Positions 34,601 to 46,545 of a DNA stretch of 64,000 nucleotides are shown one piece after another. The position numbers and the translations under genes were made by a program. The notes below the pieces were generated by a model. It did no database searches and had not been told where the DNA came from. It saw only the letters and a program-made list of their open reading frames with translations. The DNA is from Macrostomum hystrix (taxonomy: Eukaryota > Platyhelminthes > Macrostomidae): NCBI GenBank assembly GCA_950097015.1, contig CATNEN010000038.1, forward strand, positions 31,954,501-32,018,500, read 5' to 3'. How positions within the stretch are numbered: the stretch's first letter is position 1; every line of letters begins with the position of its first letter.

Positions 34601-37600
34601 TACTTCATTCCTATCTACCCCATTCCCATCAACTCCATTCCTATCTACCCCATTCCCATCTACCTGCTTTCCTGTCTACTCCATTCCTGTCTATCCTATT
34701 CCTATCCACCCCATTCCTATCTACCCCATTCCCATCTACTACATCCCTATCTACCCCATTCCCATCTACCCCATTCCTATCTGCCCCATTCCAGTCTACC
34801 CCATTCCTTTCTACCCCATTCCTGTCTACTCCATTCCCATCAACACTAGCTTGTCATGCTATCAACATACTATTCTAGAATTTAGTTTCCAGAATTGTAT
34901 TCATACCCTTAAAGAATCTAGTCTGTGGAATCTAGTCCACAGGTATGTCAAGAAAGGTTTTAGCCCTATAACCTTAGTCCTGAAGTTTAAACGCCTTATC
35001 AAATTTTTTCTTATCTATTTCTTTGCGCAAACTTTGTGGTCAAAAATGAATAGCTATTTATTGTGCATTCTCTCAGCAATTTTTTGCGTAACGAAAAAAC
35101 ATTGCGTGACTTTTCTTTTGCTCGTTAAAGAAGACTACTCGCGACGCGCAATTCTTCTGTTTAATACAAAATATTTAATTAGGGTTCCATTGCCCACATC
35201 AATATTTGTTTAATGTGCGTTGACACCCCTCTGCCACAGTTTGTCTTAGAGCAACACTCAATCCCCAATTTGAGAACATCATTCAATCATCTAGTCACGA
35301 TCAGCTAGCTGCTAATGAGTCAATTTACCACTCAGCCACCAATCCATCTATCAATAAATCATTCAGTCGATGATCAATCAATCAATTATTCACTCTGTCT
35401 ATAATCAGTCTATAAAATCAATCAATCAGTCAATAATCAGTTTATCAATGTAATACTATAGCACCTCGCCTCGAGGTCATAGACATTAAAGACCGAGGAA
35501 ACCGTGATATAGGGTTATTGTAGTACGATAAGTACTAATCCCATTAGTACATCGCTGAGTGACTACGCAGCTGCGCAGCCCTCGAAACCATAGACATATC
35601 TATATATTATAGCTTAACGACCATAGACATTTTGAGTTTAACCTATTTTTGGATTTCCCTAGGGAAATCCCAGGGACGCGAAAGACCGCTTTTATCGAAC
35701 TACAATAATTTACTTAGTCAATAACCATTCTATCAAATTCATCAATCAGTCAATTATCAGTTTTGTCAATCTATCTATAAAATTGGGTCTATAAAATTTA
35801 TCACTTAGTAAATTATCCGTTTGTAGCGATTGCGGCCACGTAATGTTAAATTTTATTTGGCGGAGAACAGGTAGAGTGCAGCGCGTTCCAAAAGATAATG
35901 ATTTATAGGCCGGCGCGTGTACATGAGCTTAAGCCCAATGCACACTGCCCCGGCCCAGCGCAAGTGCTAGTCAAAGTTGGGGTGGCCGACCTACCACCAC
36001 GCAGGGCGCTGGAGAGAGCGGCCGCCACATGGCTCCCCCCTAGCGCTGGCCTATTAGCGAAATCGAGTCGGCCGGCATTGGCGCGGTGGTAGCTGACGAC
36101 GCTGAATCGGATCAGGAGGAGCCGCGGTGTTTGGCTGGTGACCTGCTGGTTGATACGTCCGCGGCGGTGGCAGTGGCGCAGCTGCGGCAGGTTCGGGCTC
36201 ATTGTCCTTCAGCGGTTGACGAGCATCCCGGCGAGGGCGGCCTCTGGGTCGCAGCGGTGAGGCCGGTACTGCTTCGCAGGGGTCCAGCACCGCAGGCTTC
36301 AGCCGATCCACCGCCACGTGATCGTGCCGCGTGCCCAAATCGAGCAGAAAGGTTTTGGTGTTGCGCTCGAGCACCTTGAATGGGCCGAAATACGGTCTTT
36401 GCAGCGACGGGCGGTGGCCGTCACGGCGGATGAAAACGTGCGTGCAAGTGTCCAGTGCGTCGGGCACGGAGGCTGCAACGCGGCCGTGTCGTGAGGTCGG
36501 AGGCGGTCGGAATGATTGCACAGCACCACGAAGCCGGGCTAGGAACTGGTCGTATGAGCCTGTCGCGGGCGTAGCCTGTAGGCACTCGCCCGGCACGGTC
36601 AGCGGCGCGCCGTAAACCAGCTCTGCAGAGGAGGCGCCAATGTCCTCCTTAGGGGCCGTCCTGATGCCCAGCAGTGCCCAGGGAAGCTCGTCGACCCAAG
36701 CCGGTCCAGTCAGACGTGCCATCAGAGATGCCTTGAGCTGGCGATGAAAACGCTCCACCAGCCCATTTGACTGCGGATGAAAGGCCGTTGTGTGATGGAG
36801 CTGCATGCCAAGCAGCTTGGAAACGTTGGTCCACAGCTCTGAGGTGAACTGGGAGCCGCGGTCGGACGTGATGTCGCTGGGGACACCGAAGCGGGCGATC
36901 CAGCCGGCGATGAAAACAGATGCGCAGGAGGCGGCAGAGGTGTCGACCATTGGAAATGCCTCCGGCCAGCGGGAGAAACGGTCGACTGCTGTCAGCAAAT
37001 AGGTGTAACCGCGAGACAGCGGCAACGGACCGACCAGATCAACGTGGACATGGGCAAAACGGCTGTTGGGCACCGGGATGCTAGACGGTGGAGCGATGAC
37101 ATGCCGCTGGACTTTGGCCGTCTGGCAGGCGATGCAGCTGCGCGCCCACTGGCCGACATCCCTCTTGAGTCCGGGCCACACGAACTTCTCGGACACAAGG
37201 CGCCGTGTGCTGCGGACCGACGGATGCGCCAGGCTGTGGATGGCGTCGAAGACGGCACGGCGGAAGTCGGCGGGCACCAGCGGTCGTGGACGGCCGGTCA
37301 CGGTGTCGCAGAGAACCTCCAAGCCGGGGCCTAGCGCCACTCGTTCTAGCCTGAGCCCGGTGTCCGCAAGCGCAGGGTCGTCTAAAGTCTGCGCACGCGC
37401 TAGGGCCTCATAGTCGATACCAGGAAGCAGCGGCTGCACGGAGGCAACGGTGCAGCGGGACAGAGCGTCGGCCACCGGATTGTCTTTGCCCGCTACGTGC
37501 CGGATTTCGGTGGTGAACTCCGACACGTATGCGAGGTGCCGCTGCTGGCGTGCCGACCACGGGTCCGACAGCTTGGCCATGGCTGCCACTAGGGGCTTGT

Positions 37601-40600
37601 GGTCGGTGTAGGCGGTGAAAAAGCGGCCTTCCAAAAAGTAGCGGAAGTGCCTAGTGGCGAGATAGAGAGCGAGCAACTCACGGTCGAAAGCGCTGTACTT
37701 TTGTTCAGCGGGACGCAGCTGCCGACTGAAGAATGCCAGCGGCTGCCACGCCTCACTGATACGCTGCTCCAGGACCGCCCCTATGGCGGTGTTCGAGGCG
37801 TCGACCGTCAGCGCCGTTGGAGCGCCGAGCTGTGGATGGGCGAGCATGGCGGCGTCTGCGAGAGCGTGCTTCGTACTGTTGAAGGCATCCGTCAGCTCCG
37901 GCGTCCACTGAACAAACTTTTCCTTGCTGGCCAGGGCGCCGTAGATGGGGCGCAGCAGCTGGGCGGCTCGCGGCACGAACCGGTGATAGAAGTTCACCAT
38001 ACCGGCAAACTCCTGTAGGCCCTTGACCGTCGCAGGCGGCGCGAACCGAGTGATGGCGTCGACCTTGTCGGGCAGCGGCACGGCCCCACGGCTATTAATG
38101 CGGTGACCCAGGAAGTCAATTTCACTGCGGCCAAACTGGCATTTAGCCGGGTTGGTAAGGAGGCCGTTGTCGGCCAGGCGCTGGAACAGCACACGCAGGT
38201 GCTTCAGGTGCTGCTGAGGATCGCTGCTCGCCACCAGGAAGTCGTCGATGTAGGCGAACACGAAGTCCAGGTCCTGGCAGACCGTGTCGATCAACCTCTG
38301 GAAGGCCTGGGCGGCATTTTTAAGGCCGAAAGGCATGCGAAGAAATTCAAACAGGCCAAACGGGGTGATGACAGCCGTCTTAGCGACGTCGGCCTCCGCG
38401 ACCGGGATTTGATGATAGCCGCGAACTAGGTCGATTTTTGAAAATATTTTGCATCCGGACAGCCTCGCTGAGAAGTCCTGGATGTGTGGCACCGGGTAAC
38501 GGTCAGGCACCGTGGCATCATTGAGCCGCCGAAAATCCCCACAGGGCCGCCAACCGCCTGAGGATTTGGGCACCATATGTAGTGGCGACGAGCAGGGGCT
38601 GCACGACCGCTGCACAATGCCGAGCTGCTCCAGAGTGCGGAACTCGTCTTTAGCCACCGCCAGCTTGTCCGGTGGCAGGCGGCGCGCCCTGGCATGAACA
38701 GGAGGCCCGGTCGTTGGTATATGGTGCTCCACGCCGTGACGAGGCTGGGCCTTTTGGAAGCTTGGCTCTGTCAGCGTAGGGAACTCGGCGAGTAGCTGGC
38801 TGTACGGGTCTCCGGCAACCGCGGCGGCCAACTGCGGGGCCGTGCCAGAGCCGAGCACCAGGTGAACACTGGACAACGAGCTAGCGTCCAGCAAGCGACG
38901 GTTCGGCAGGTCCACCAAGAGGCCATGATGCCTCAGAAAATCGGCGCCGATCAACGGTCGGGACACTTCGGCAAGGATGAACGGCCAGGTGCAGGTCTTG
39001 ACGCCGAGGTCAATTGTGAGCGTCTGGCTGCCGAAGGTACGTATCAGGCTGCCGTTGGCCGCGAAAAGTGGCGGGCCAGGTGGGTGCGTGCGGGCGTCGG
39101 CCCCTGAGACCGGAAAAATGCTCACCTCTGCGCGGGTCGAGGCATTCACTGACGGCCGGCCGGTCCATTTCCCGAGTACCGGCAGGGCTGTTCACAACGC
39201 CGGGCCTTGGAGCCGAACTTCCGGTGGAAAAAACAGACCGGACCGCCTACCTCTCTGGGCTGGTGCTGCTGTGGCTGGGCCCGGGCTGGACCGGCGGCCG
39301 TGGCCTGCCGAGCTGCGGCGGCAACTACTGGCTGGTCGTGCGCCAGCGAGGCGGCTGCCAATGTCTGGGCGCGGCTTGCCCAGAGCCGGTCCGCGAGCTG
39401 CGCGACCACTCTCGGGTCTTTAAAATCGGCGGAGACCAGTGCCATACGGATGTCGGCTGGCAGTTGCTGGCGGAACAGCTCTTCGAAAAGCATGCATGGC
39501 CGATGGTCGCCTAGCAGTGCCAGCATCTCGTCCATGAGTTCGGACGGGCGGCGGTCACCAAGGCCGGCCAGGTTGAGCAGCCGGCTGGCCCGCTGCTGCT
39601 GTGTCAGGCCGAAAGTGCCAAGAAGCCGGTCCTTGAGCACACCGTACTTGTTTTCCGTGGGCGGATTCTCCAGCACGTCCAGCAGACGCTCGGCCGACTG
39701 CTGATCGAGCGCTGCTACGAGGTGGCAGTACTTGGTGTCGTCTTGCGAAATGCCTCGGAGAGTGAATTGTGCCTCCGCCTGGATAAACCAGGCGCGGGGC
39801 TGGCTGACCCAAAACGTGGGCAGCTTGAGTGCTACTGCAGACTCAGTCATCTCAAACTATCGGTTTGAGAGTCGGGCTCACCAATGTAGCGATTGCGGCC
39901 ACGTAATGTTAAATTTTATTTGGCGGAGAACAGGTAGAGTGCAGCGCGTTCCAAAAGATAATGATTTATAGGCCGGCGCGTGTACATGAGCTTAAGCCCA
40001 ATGCACACTGCCCCGGCCCAGCGCAAGTGCTAGTCAAAGTTGGGGTGGCCGACCTACCACCACGCAGGGCGCTGGAGAGAGCGGCCGCCACACGTTTATC
40101 AATAAATCACCCACTCAGTAATCAATATATCAATAAATCTATTCATTAATCAATCACTGAGCCACCAATACATCTAAGGCACTTAACCAAGTATCAGTCA
40201 GTCTTATCAGTCTTAGGAATCCAATAAATCGATCAATAAACTTCCCATCTTCTACTCACTGGCCGTATAATCACCGAATTACCATCCAACCACCCTCTCC
40301 GACACAGTTTCGGCAGCGTGTTCGCCCTCCTGGCCAATCAGCAGCTGCGGGACCAGCTGTCCAGCGGGAAGGCCTTCGCAAACATCAGCGGAGCTTCCAG
40401 TCGCATTGCCGATTCCCTGGAGACTGCAGTCAATCGCGGTCGCAATGCCACGCCTGGCGTCATTGACAACTTGGCCAATAATCTGAGACCGAAAGCCAAC
40501 GCAACTCTTCAACGATTTCAACAACGGCTTAGCGGCGTCAATGTCAACGACAGCGTCATCAATGCAACTAGTGCGTTCCTGGCTTTCGGCGATGCTATTG

Positions 40601-43600
40601 GAAAGTTTAGATGGATGCAGAATCGAACCAGCGATGTCCTGGCGCGTTTTCAGGCCTATATCGACTCCATCACAGCTTTAAACAGAACTATTACTGACAT
40701 GAAGCAGAATTTAACTCAGCCACAGTTTGTCTGCCCTAATCCGGCTCAAGCTGCTGATTGTCATGTGGTGAATTACACCCTGCAGAATTTTAGTGGAGTG
40801 GAGGATAATTTCAACCCGGTTATCATGCAGAGCTTAACAGACTTCAATCATCAGCTAGTCAAGGTCAATAGTACGGCACTGCTGGCTATCATTAAAGATG
40901 GAGAGGGAGTTCTGGCCAATGTCACCGCTTTTGGCATGGATGCGGTGAGTGACGGAAGCACCCAGCGTCACAAGGGAGGGAATTCTGAGTGTGGGAAGGG
41001 GATTTTGAGTGAGGGAAGGGGATTCTGAGTGAGGGAATAGGATTCTCAGTGAGGGAAGGGGATTCTGAGTGAGGAAAGGGGATTCTGAGTGAGGGAAGGG
41101 GATTCTGAGTGAGGGAATGGGATTCTCAGTGAGGGAAGGGGATTCTGAGTGAGGGAATGGGATTCTCAGTGAGGAAAGGGGATTCTGAGTGAGGGAAGGG
41201 GATTCTGAGTGAGGGAATAGGATTCTCAGTGAGGGAAGGGGATTCTGAGTGAGGGAATGGGATTCTCAGTGAGGGAAGGGGATTCTGAGTGAGGAAAGGG
41301 GATTCTGAGTGAGGAAAGGGGATTCTGAGTGAGGGAAGGGGATTCTGAGTGAGGGAATAGGATTCTCAGTGAGGGAAGGGGATTCTGAGTGAGGAAAGGC
41401 TGAGTGACGTGGCGTGACGGTTTCGGGTTCTAAATTATGCGCGCCCGCGCTTCCGCGTGTCATTCCAGTTTGAAAAGTACATAGCCGAGGCGCAGAGCAA
41501 TCTGAACAGGAACAACAGCCAGATCATGTCCCAGTGGGCTACAATCAACCAGTCCCTAACGCAGCTATCCGCTGAGCTGCGTCGCTATGGCAACATTAGC
41601 GCTTTCCAAGTGTTCAATCCGATCTCAAGGCAGGAGGAGCCAGTTTGGGAAATGGCGTCCTATTTTGATTCTTTCCGATATTACATCTGCATCGGGCTAG
41701 TGACCTTCTGCCTGCTTTTGGTGCTGCTGTTGTACATGGGATTATTGTTCGGCTGCGCTGGCGAGCCGCCATTCGAAGACTCCGGCTGCTGCAACCGCGG
41801 CGTCGGCGCCAACTGCCTCCTGGCCAGCGTGGGACTCGGCTGCCTGTTCTACGCCCTGCTGATGCTCATCGCAATGCTCTTCTTCCTTGGCGGCGGCTTG
41901 GCGGGTGAGTTGCATACAGCCTGCTGTGGGATCGCGACATGGGATCTCTGTGGGAGTTCAGAATGGGATCTTTTAGGGACTGCAGAGTGGGATCTCTTAG
42001 GGACTGCAGAGTGGGATCTCTAAGGGACTCATGAGTGGGATCTTTTAGGGACTGCAGAGTGGGATCTTTTAGGGACTGTACAGTGGGATCTTTTAGGGAC
42101 TGTACAGTGGGATCTTTTAGGGACTGTACAGTGGGATTTTTAGGGACTGCAGAGTGGGATTTCCGACGGGCTGCACAGTGGGAACTATGTCGAAATGTTT
42201 TTTGGCACTAATAATTGAATAAGTTTCCTTGCTTTGAATGGCAGAGACCGAAGTATGTCGCTACGTCAGCGGCCGGACCGGCAACTATGGCTACTCGCTG
42301 CTAGATGAATTTGTTAATCGACTCATCGAGCGAAATGTTCCTTCCCCACAGAATTTGTCACTTCACAACCTGGCCAAGAAGCCAGTGAGTATGCTATTGT
42401 CCGGCTGTGAGGGTCAGACCCTTGCCGAGGCAATCGATCTGAACGTCCTGTCAAATTATTTCGGCCTGCCCGACTTGATCAATCGATTTATCAATCAAAC
42501 TGTGAACAGCGTGGCCAAACAGGTATCAGACTATTTTCAGGGACTCACGCTAAATGCTAGCGAGTTGCGCAACATGCAGGAACTTTCTAAGAATGCAACG
42601 CTTAGAAACTTTACCCAGTTTGAGGTGAGTTACAGCCACTCTGGTCAGCTTTTCTAAACTATAGTTTACTCTTGAGCATTTCTACTCAATGCTTTGTTGC
42701 TTCAACTCGTGTGAATGGGAATGGAATGGGATTCTTCTTTTTAGATTAAGGAATGGGAGTTTTCTAGTTTGGGAATAGGATTCTTTTTAGGTTAAAGAAT
42801 GGGATTTTTCATGTTTGGAAATGGGAGTTTTCATGCTTGGGAATGGGATTTTTCATGCTTGAGAATGGGATTTTTCAGGTTTGGGAATGGGATTTCAGGA
42901 TTAGTAATGGGATTTCAGAATTAGCAATGGGATTTCAGGATTAGCAATGGGATTTCAGGAGTAGTAATAGGATTTCAGGAATAGTAATAGGATTTCACGA
43001 TTAGTAATAATATTTCAGGATTACTAATAGGATTTCAGGAGTAGTAATGGGATTACATGATTACTAATGGGATTTCAGGATTTGTAATGGGTTTCCGCGA
43101 AGTAGTGTCGGGATTTTTTGGGACTACAAACTGGACTATATAGATTCGCAGTTTAGCATAGTCTATGGTTTAAGTTGCGGTTCAAGTTGCTTCGGTCAAG
43201 TGCATACTACTTAGGCTGCTAACGAGTAGTAGTGAGCAGGAATTAGCTCGTAATTGTTTAAATTTGATTTTGCTCCTCAGACTCATGTCAGAAAGGTCTT
43301 GCCTGACTTCGGCCTGGCGTCTCTCCTAGCAGCTTTGGCCAATATCTCGCGCCACTCAGCCGTTCCGGAAAATGCTAGATACGACAGCCTCCACAACAAC
43401 CTAGCAACTGCCGTTGCCAATGGAAACAACACGGGCGAGGCCTTTCTAACCCAGCTGCGGACCCTGGACTCGGCAGTTGCCGACCTCAACACCAGTTTAG
43501 CTAGCCTGACTTTAATCCTGACTAAACTGGAATCGAACCTGCGCTCACCCGCCATCCTGAGCAGCCTCATCCACCAGTCGGCTGTGGAAGGCGGCATCGG

Positions 43601-45151
43601 GTCAGCGGAGCAGCTGCTCAACCAGACAATTTTTCCAGCCTTGGCCGGCCTGCTCTCCTCCGCGTTGGACTGTAGGAGTCTCGGCGCCTCCCTGCGAAGC
43701 ATTGTCGGCACTCCCTGTGTTAGCCTGCTGAGACCATTCAACGGCTTCTGGGCCGGCTATGGACTGTGCCTCATCTGCCTCCTGCCCTGCCTCATACTGG
43801 CCATCAAACTGGCCAATCTGTACAGGAAGACTCAGAAATACCTGCCTGATTTTGAGGACGGGTGAGTGTGCTTTTGATGCCTGCAGCGAAATTGCTTTGA
43901 GTCGCATTTACAACTGCGCGTAACTGGTAACACCTCAGTATTTTACACAATCCACTGTAAACCTTAACCCCATTCCCAAATATCCCCCAAACCCCATTCT
44001 CAAATATCCCCAAACTCCATTCTCAAATATTCCCTAAACCCATTCTTAATATCCCCCCAAACCCAATTCTCAAATATCACATAACCCCATTCCCAAATAT
44101 CCCCAACCCAATTCCCAAATATCCCCTAACCCCATTCCCAAGTATCCCCTAACCCCATTCCCAAATATCCCCTAACCCCATTCCCAAGTATCCCCTAACC
44201 CCATTCCCAAGTATCCCCTAACCCCATTCCCGAATATCGCCTAACAAAATTCCCAAATATCCCCTAACCCCATTCCCAAATATCCCTAACCCCATTCTCA
44301 AATATTCCCTAACCCCATTCTCAAATATTCCCTAACCCCATTCCCAAATATCCCCTAACCCCATTCCCAAATATCCCCTAACCTCATTCCCAAGTATCCC
44401 CTAACCCCATTCCCAAGTATCCCCTAACCCCATTCCCAAATATCCCCTAACCCCATTCCCAAATATCCCCTAACCCCATTCCCAAATATCCCCTAACCCC
44501 ATTCCCAAATATCCCCTAACCCCATTCCCAAGTATCCCCTAACCCCATTCCCAAATATCCCCTAACCCCATTCCCGAATATCGCCTAACAAAATTCCCAA
44601 ATATCCCCTAACCCCATTCCCAAATATCCCTAACCCCATTCTCAAATATTCCCTAACCCCATTCTCAAATATTCCCTAACCCCATTCCCAAATATCCCCT
44701 AACCCCATTCCCAAATATCCCCTAACCCCATTCCCAAGTATCCCCTAACCCCATTCCCAAGTATCCCCTAACCCCGTTCCCAAATACCCCCTAACCCCAT
44801 TCCCAACTATCCCCTAACCCCATTCCCAAATATCCCCTAACCCCATTCCCAAGTATCCCCTAACCCCATTCCCAAGTATCCCCTAACCCCGTTCCCAAAT
44901 ACCCCCTAACCCCATTCCCAAGTATCCCCTAACCCCATTCCCAAATACCCCCAACCCCATTCCCAAGTATCCCCTAACCCCATTCCCAAGTATCCCCTAA
45001 CCCAATCCTCAAAATTCCCAAAACCCTATTCCATCGTATCCTTAAACTCATTTCCATCTATCTTCTAATTCACCCGTGAGAAAATGCTCAACTGCTAATT
45101 GATCACTACAGACGCAAGTATGAATACGGTGCGTTGTCACATGTTAGGTGA
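31635..45151 (+). CDS. prom: Prominin-like pentaspan membrane glycoprotein, copy A (8 exons)
   Basis: Exons 31635-31809, 32440-32480, 32557-32777, 40308-40944, 41469-41904, 42245-42624, 43281-43861 and 45112-45151 join in frame for about 836 aa, the usual prominin length. The N-terminal signal peptide is [22 protein letters not shown]1 ([20 protein letters not shown]) is followed by a Cys-rich cytosolic loop ([15 protein letters not shown]), a prominin hallmark. TM2 ([13 protein letters not shown]) spans the exon 3/4 border. A large extracellular loop with many N-glycosylation sequons follows. TM3 and TM4 are in exon 5, a second loop in exons 6-7, and TM5 ([20 protein letters not shown]) precedes a short tail ending in TGA. 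Known role: a cholesterol-binding protein of membrane protrusions, cilia and photoreceptor membranes. Exon 4 is reached across a 7.5-kb intron holding a retrotransposon, yet phase and TM2 continuity support the join. Most introns contain minisatellites. Confidence 0.85.
32015..32330. repeat. ~34-bp minisatellite, prominin A intron 1
   Basis: Units of tacactcggggtagagatat plus tatgatggctacatg, with ttatgggctagatg and cgtgggttagatg variants. Confidence 0.9.
32850..33020. repeat. G-rich ~15-bp minisatellite, prominin A intron 3
   Basis: Repeats of gtagattggggtggg and related units. The dense G4 runs on the plus strand could form G-quadruplexes. Confidence 0.85.
33021..33510. repeat. ~53-bp minisatellite, prominin A intron 3
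   Basis: About nine copies of a unit including gggttggttatggtgtggtt, gatagataaggtaggttgta and gcgtgggtagtt. It follows directly on the 15-bp G-rich array and probably derives from it. Confidence 0.9.
34045..34850. repeat. 15-bp minisatellite, prominin A intron 3
   Basis: Units of ccattcctatctacc with cccatc, ctgtc and tactc variants. A block containing tacctgctttcctgtctact occurs twice (about 34374 and 34662), a larger duplication within the array. Confidence 0.95.
35450..35715. repeat. MITE-like inverted-repeat block in prominin A intron 3
   Basis: ttattgtagtacgata near 35515 is nearly complementary to tatcgaactacaataatt near 35695. gtcatagacatt and ccatagacatatc recur inside. The whole block is present in reverse at about 56235-56480 beside copy B, so it predates the prominin duplication. 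Confidence 0.5.
35822..36029 (-). repeat. 3' LTR of the CsRn1-like element
   Basis: 208 bp; 3' copy because the element runs on the minus strand. Confidence 0.95.
36030..36041 (-). other. Polypurine tract of the CsRn1-like element
   Basis: Minus-strand aggggggagcca directly abuts the 3' LTR, as expected for the plus-strand DNA primer of a retrotransposon. Confidence 0.8.
36054..39149 (-). CDS. pol: Retrotransposon Pol: protease remnant, reverse transcriptase, RNase H, integrase
   Basis: 1,031 codons without a stop. Domains in order: protease-like N-terminus (about residues 1-110), reverse transcriptase with [15 protein letters not shown] and catalytic YIDD (about 180-350), RNase H ([26 protein letters not shown]), and integrase with an HHCC zinc finger (CIACQ) and the DDE core ([33 protein letters not shown]). 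The C-terminal FGPFKVL region is typical of gypsy integrases. It copies genomic RNA and integrates the cDNA. The aspartic-protease triad is not intact: the position before AEVSIFP reads S-T-R instead of D-T/S-G. The upstream bases fit a small indel, so the protein as written should lack protease activity. The first codon of the frame (GTG at 39149) overlaps the gag stop; the real expression mechanism is unclear. Confidence 0.9.
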   Translation of the reverse strand: MNASTRAEVSIFPVSGADARTHPPGPPLFAANGSLIRTFGSQTLTIDLGVKTCTWPFILAEVSRPLIGADFLRHHGLLVDLPNRRLLDASSLSSVHLVLGSGTAPQLAAAVAGDPYSQLLAEFPTLTEPSFQKAQPRHGVEHHIPTTGPPVHARARRLPPDKLAVAKDEFRTLEQLGIVQRSCSPCSSPLHMVPKSSGGWRPCGDFRRLNDATVPDRYPVPHIQDFSARLSGCKIFSKIDLVRGYHQIPVAEADVAKTAVITPFGLFEFLRMPFGLKNAAQAFQRLIDTVCQDLDFVFAYIDDFLVASSDPQQHLKHLRVLFQRLADNGLLTNPAKCQFGRSEIDFLGHRINSRGAVPLPDKVDAITRFAPPATVKGLQEFAGMVNFYHRFVPRAAQLLRPIYGALASKEKFVQWTPELTDAFNSTKHALADAAMLAHPQLGAPTALTVDASNTAIGAVLEQRISEAWQPLAFFSRQLRPAEQKYSAFDRELLALYLATRHFRYFLEGRFFTAYTDHKPLVAAMAKLSDPWSARQQRHLAYVSEFTTEIRHVAGKDNPVADALSRCTVASVQPLLPGIDYEALARAQTLDDPALADTGLRLERVALGPGLEVLCDTVTGRPRPLVPADFRRAVFDAIHSLAHPSVRSTRRLVSEKFVWPGLKRDVGQWARSCIACQTAKVQRHVIAPPSSIPVPNSRFAHVHVDLVGPLPLSRGYTYLLTAVDRFSRWPEAFPMVDTSAASCASVFIAGWIARFGVPSDITSDRGSQFTSELWTNVSKLLGMQLHHTTAFHPQSNGLVERFHRQLKASLMARLTGPAWVDELPWALLGIRTAPKEDIGASSAELVYGAPLTVPGECLQATPATGSYDQFLARLRGAVQSFRPPPTSRHGRVAASVPDALDTCTHVFIRRDGHRPSLQRPYFGPFKVLERNTKTFLLDLGTRHDHVAVDRLKPAVLDPCEAVPASPLRPRGRPRRDARQPLKDNEPEPAAAAPLPPPRTYQPAGHQPNTAAPPDPIQRRQLPPRQCRPTRFR
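39146..39850 (-). CDS. gag: Retrotransposon Gag (CHCC type)
   Basis: 234 aa, ATG at 39850 to TGA. The capsid-like region starts [22 protein letters not shown]-terminal motif C-F-F-H...C...P-C ([18 protein letters not shown]) replaces the usual CCHC knuckle. This CHCC form is described for the CsRn1 clade of Ty3/gypsy elements. It forms the virus-like particle. The gag stop overlaps the start of the pol frame. Confidence 0.9.
   Translation of the reverse strand: MTESAVALKLPTFWVSQPRAWFIQAEAQFTLRGISQDDTKYCHLVAALDQQSAERLLDVLENPPTENKYGVLKDRLLGTFGLTQQQRASRLLNLAGLGDRRPSELMDEMLALLGDHRPCMLFEELFRQQLPADIRMALVSADFKDPRVVAQLADRLWASRAQTLAAASLAHDQPVVAAAARQATAAGPARAQPQQHQPREVGGPVCFFHRKFGSKARRCEQPCRYSGNGPAGRQ
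39871..39883 (-). other. Primer-binding site, tRNA-Trp-like
   Basis: Minus-strand tggtgagcccgac, one base inside the 5' LTR. It matches the complement of the animal tRNA-Trp 3' end at 12 of 13 positions from memory. CsRn1-clade elements are known to use tRNA-Trp. Confidence 0.65.
39885..40092 (-). repeat. 5' LTR of the CsRn1-like element
   Basis: 208 bp; by eye identical to the 3' LTR, which implies a recent insertion. Confidence 0.95.
40985..41400. repeat. 20-bp minisatellite, prominin A intron 4
   Basis: Units of gagtgagggaaggggattct. The same unit is reduced to about two copies in copy B (55180-55225) and expanded beside the pseudo-exon (26497-27062). Confidence 0.95.
41945..42185. repeat. 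24-bp minisatellite, prominin A intron 5
   Basis: About ten units of gggatcttttagggactgca plus gagt. Corresponds to the 2.6-kb array in copy B intron 5. Confidence 0.95.
42725..43095. repeat. 20-bp minisatellite, prominin A intron 6
   Basis: Units of gggatttcaggattagtaat, preceded by longer degenerate units such as gggatttttcatgcttgggaat. The copy B counterpart is 50755-51590. Confidence 0.9.
43970..45010. repeat. ~22-bp minisatellite, prominin A intron 7
   Basis: About 46 copies of ccattcccaaatatccccta plus acc. A block from about 44225 recurs near 44573, showing higher-order duplication. The G-rich strand has three G runs per unit. Confidence 0.95.
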
Positions 45152-45744
45152 GGCATCGCATCACACACAGGGAAAATAGAACTAAAGCTCAAATCATATT
45201 AATTTAATCATTATTTTATTAGTCGATATAATTCCATCAGCAATCGACGAAAAACTATTATTACTAAAATGTTTTTAGCACTTCAAACTGGGTTTTTTAA
45301 CTGTCACATTCTAAGCTTCACAGTGTGATTCTCGCATTTTCACAACCCCTCCATTTCTCTCTATCTGAGCACTTTAGCAATTGATTGTTTAATTAAATTT
45401 CAGAATGGCAACAAACACTTATCTAACGGATCACCCAATGATCAATTGGTCATTTATTTAACCAATTTAAAGCTTAAAGAAGTTAGTCTTCTATTTGTAA
45501 ACAAACTGTCAAATGCGTTGTCTAGCCCGGCTTTTGTTAGCTGTTTCTAGATGTGTTTTTAGTGAATTCAAATATAAATTAAAGCCTTAGAAAACTATTC
45601 TTTATAAACGCATTTCCTTGCTGCACTACTGGCCGGGAAAAAAAGTAGTAAAGAGAGTAAATTTCGCACTGCTCAGCAGTTTCTGTTAGAAAGACACAAC
45701 TGGCACTTATTGGCCATTATTTGCATGTTGTCTGCACTACCTGT
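45152..45744. other. 3' flank of prominin copy A
   Basis: AT-rich sequence between the prominin A stop codon and the inverted arm. It probably includes the 3' UTR. No other gene is seen. Confidence 0.35.
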
Positions 45745-46019
45745 ATCCACGATTTGTAGTGTAGCATTCGAATTGGTTTACACAAAACATTTGAGAATAC
45801 CAATTTATTATTAAACTAGCTTGCCGAATCTCGCCGAAAATTTCAGAAATCCGAAGCCTATTTAAGCAGTCGGACCAACGACCTTCAGTCTGGGATTCCG
45901 GCTTAACATTGTGGAAGGACTGCGATTTGTGAGGAATGTGATAACATCTTATTGCTTTCAATTGGTCTATTGCTTTACTTTTCCTGCATAATACAATTAC
46001 TGGTCTCTGCTTCTTCCCG

Positions 46020-46545
46020 AGAATTATCCTCCTAACCCCAAATATTTGAGAATTATCCTCCAACCCACTGAGAATTATCCTCCAACCCACTGAGAATTAT
46101 CCTCCAACCCACTGAGAATTATCCTCAACCCACTGAGAATTATCCTCCAACCCACTGAGAATTATCCTCAACCCACTGAGAATTATCCTCCAACCCACTG
46201 AGAATTATCCTCAACCCACTGAGAATTATCCTCCAACGCACTGAGAATTATCCTCCAACCCACTGAGAATTATCCTCCAACCCACTGAGAATTATCCTCC
46301 AACGCACTGAGAATTATCCTCCAACCCACTGAGAATTATCCTCCAACGCACTGAGAATTATCCTCCAACCCACTGAGAATTATCCTCCAACGCACTGAGA
46401 ATTATCCTCCAACCCACTGAGAATTATCCCATAACCCACTGAGAATTATCCTCCAACCCACTGAGAATTATCCTCCAACCCACTGAGAATTATCCTCAAC
46501 CCACTGAGAATTATCCTCCAACGCACTGAGAATTATCCTGAAATG
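46020..46545. repeat. 22-bp minisatellite, inner array of right arm
   Basis: Units of gagaattatcctccaaccca plus ct, the reverse complement of the array at 24165-25405. Absent at the corresponding place in the left arm. Confidence 0.95.

Larger units (their letters stand above)
35822..40092 (-). mobile_element. CsRn1-like Ty3/gypsy LTR retrotransposon (full length)
   Basis: A 4,271-bp element on the minus strand with 208-bp LTRs (35822-36029 and 39885-40092). The LTRs look identical by eye and begin TG and end CA on the element's strand. It is flanked by a 4-bp duplication, cgtt (35818-35821 and 40093-40096). Gag carries the unusual C-H-C-C motif and the primer-binding site resembles tRNA-Trp; both are known marks of the CsRn1 clade. 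It is absent from the corresponding intron of prominin copy B, so it is younger than the duplication or was lost there. Confidence 0.95.

Noticed and set aside
33921-35213. A 430-codon plus-strand frame
   Set aside because: Most of it is the 15-bp minisatellite in prominin intron 3 and the rest has no domain.
36086-39704. Many plus-strand frames over the CsRn1-like element
   Set aside because: Antisense shadows of gag and pol; none shows a conserved domain.
43970-45010. Interstitial telomere
   Set aside because: ccctaacccc-like pieces occur, but the period is about 22 bp and not six. It is intron-specific and recurs in copy B.
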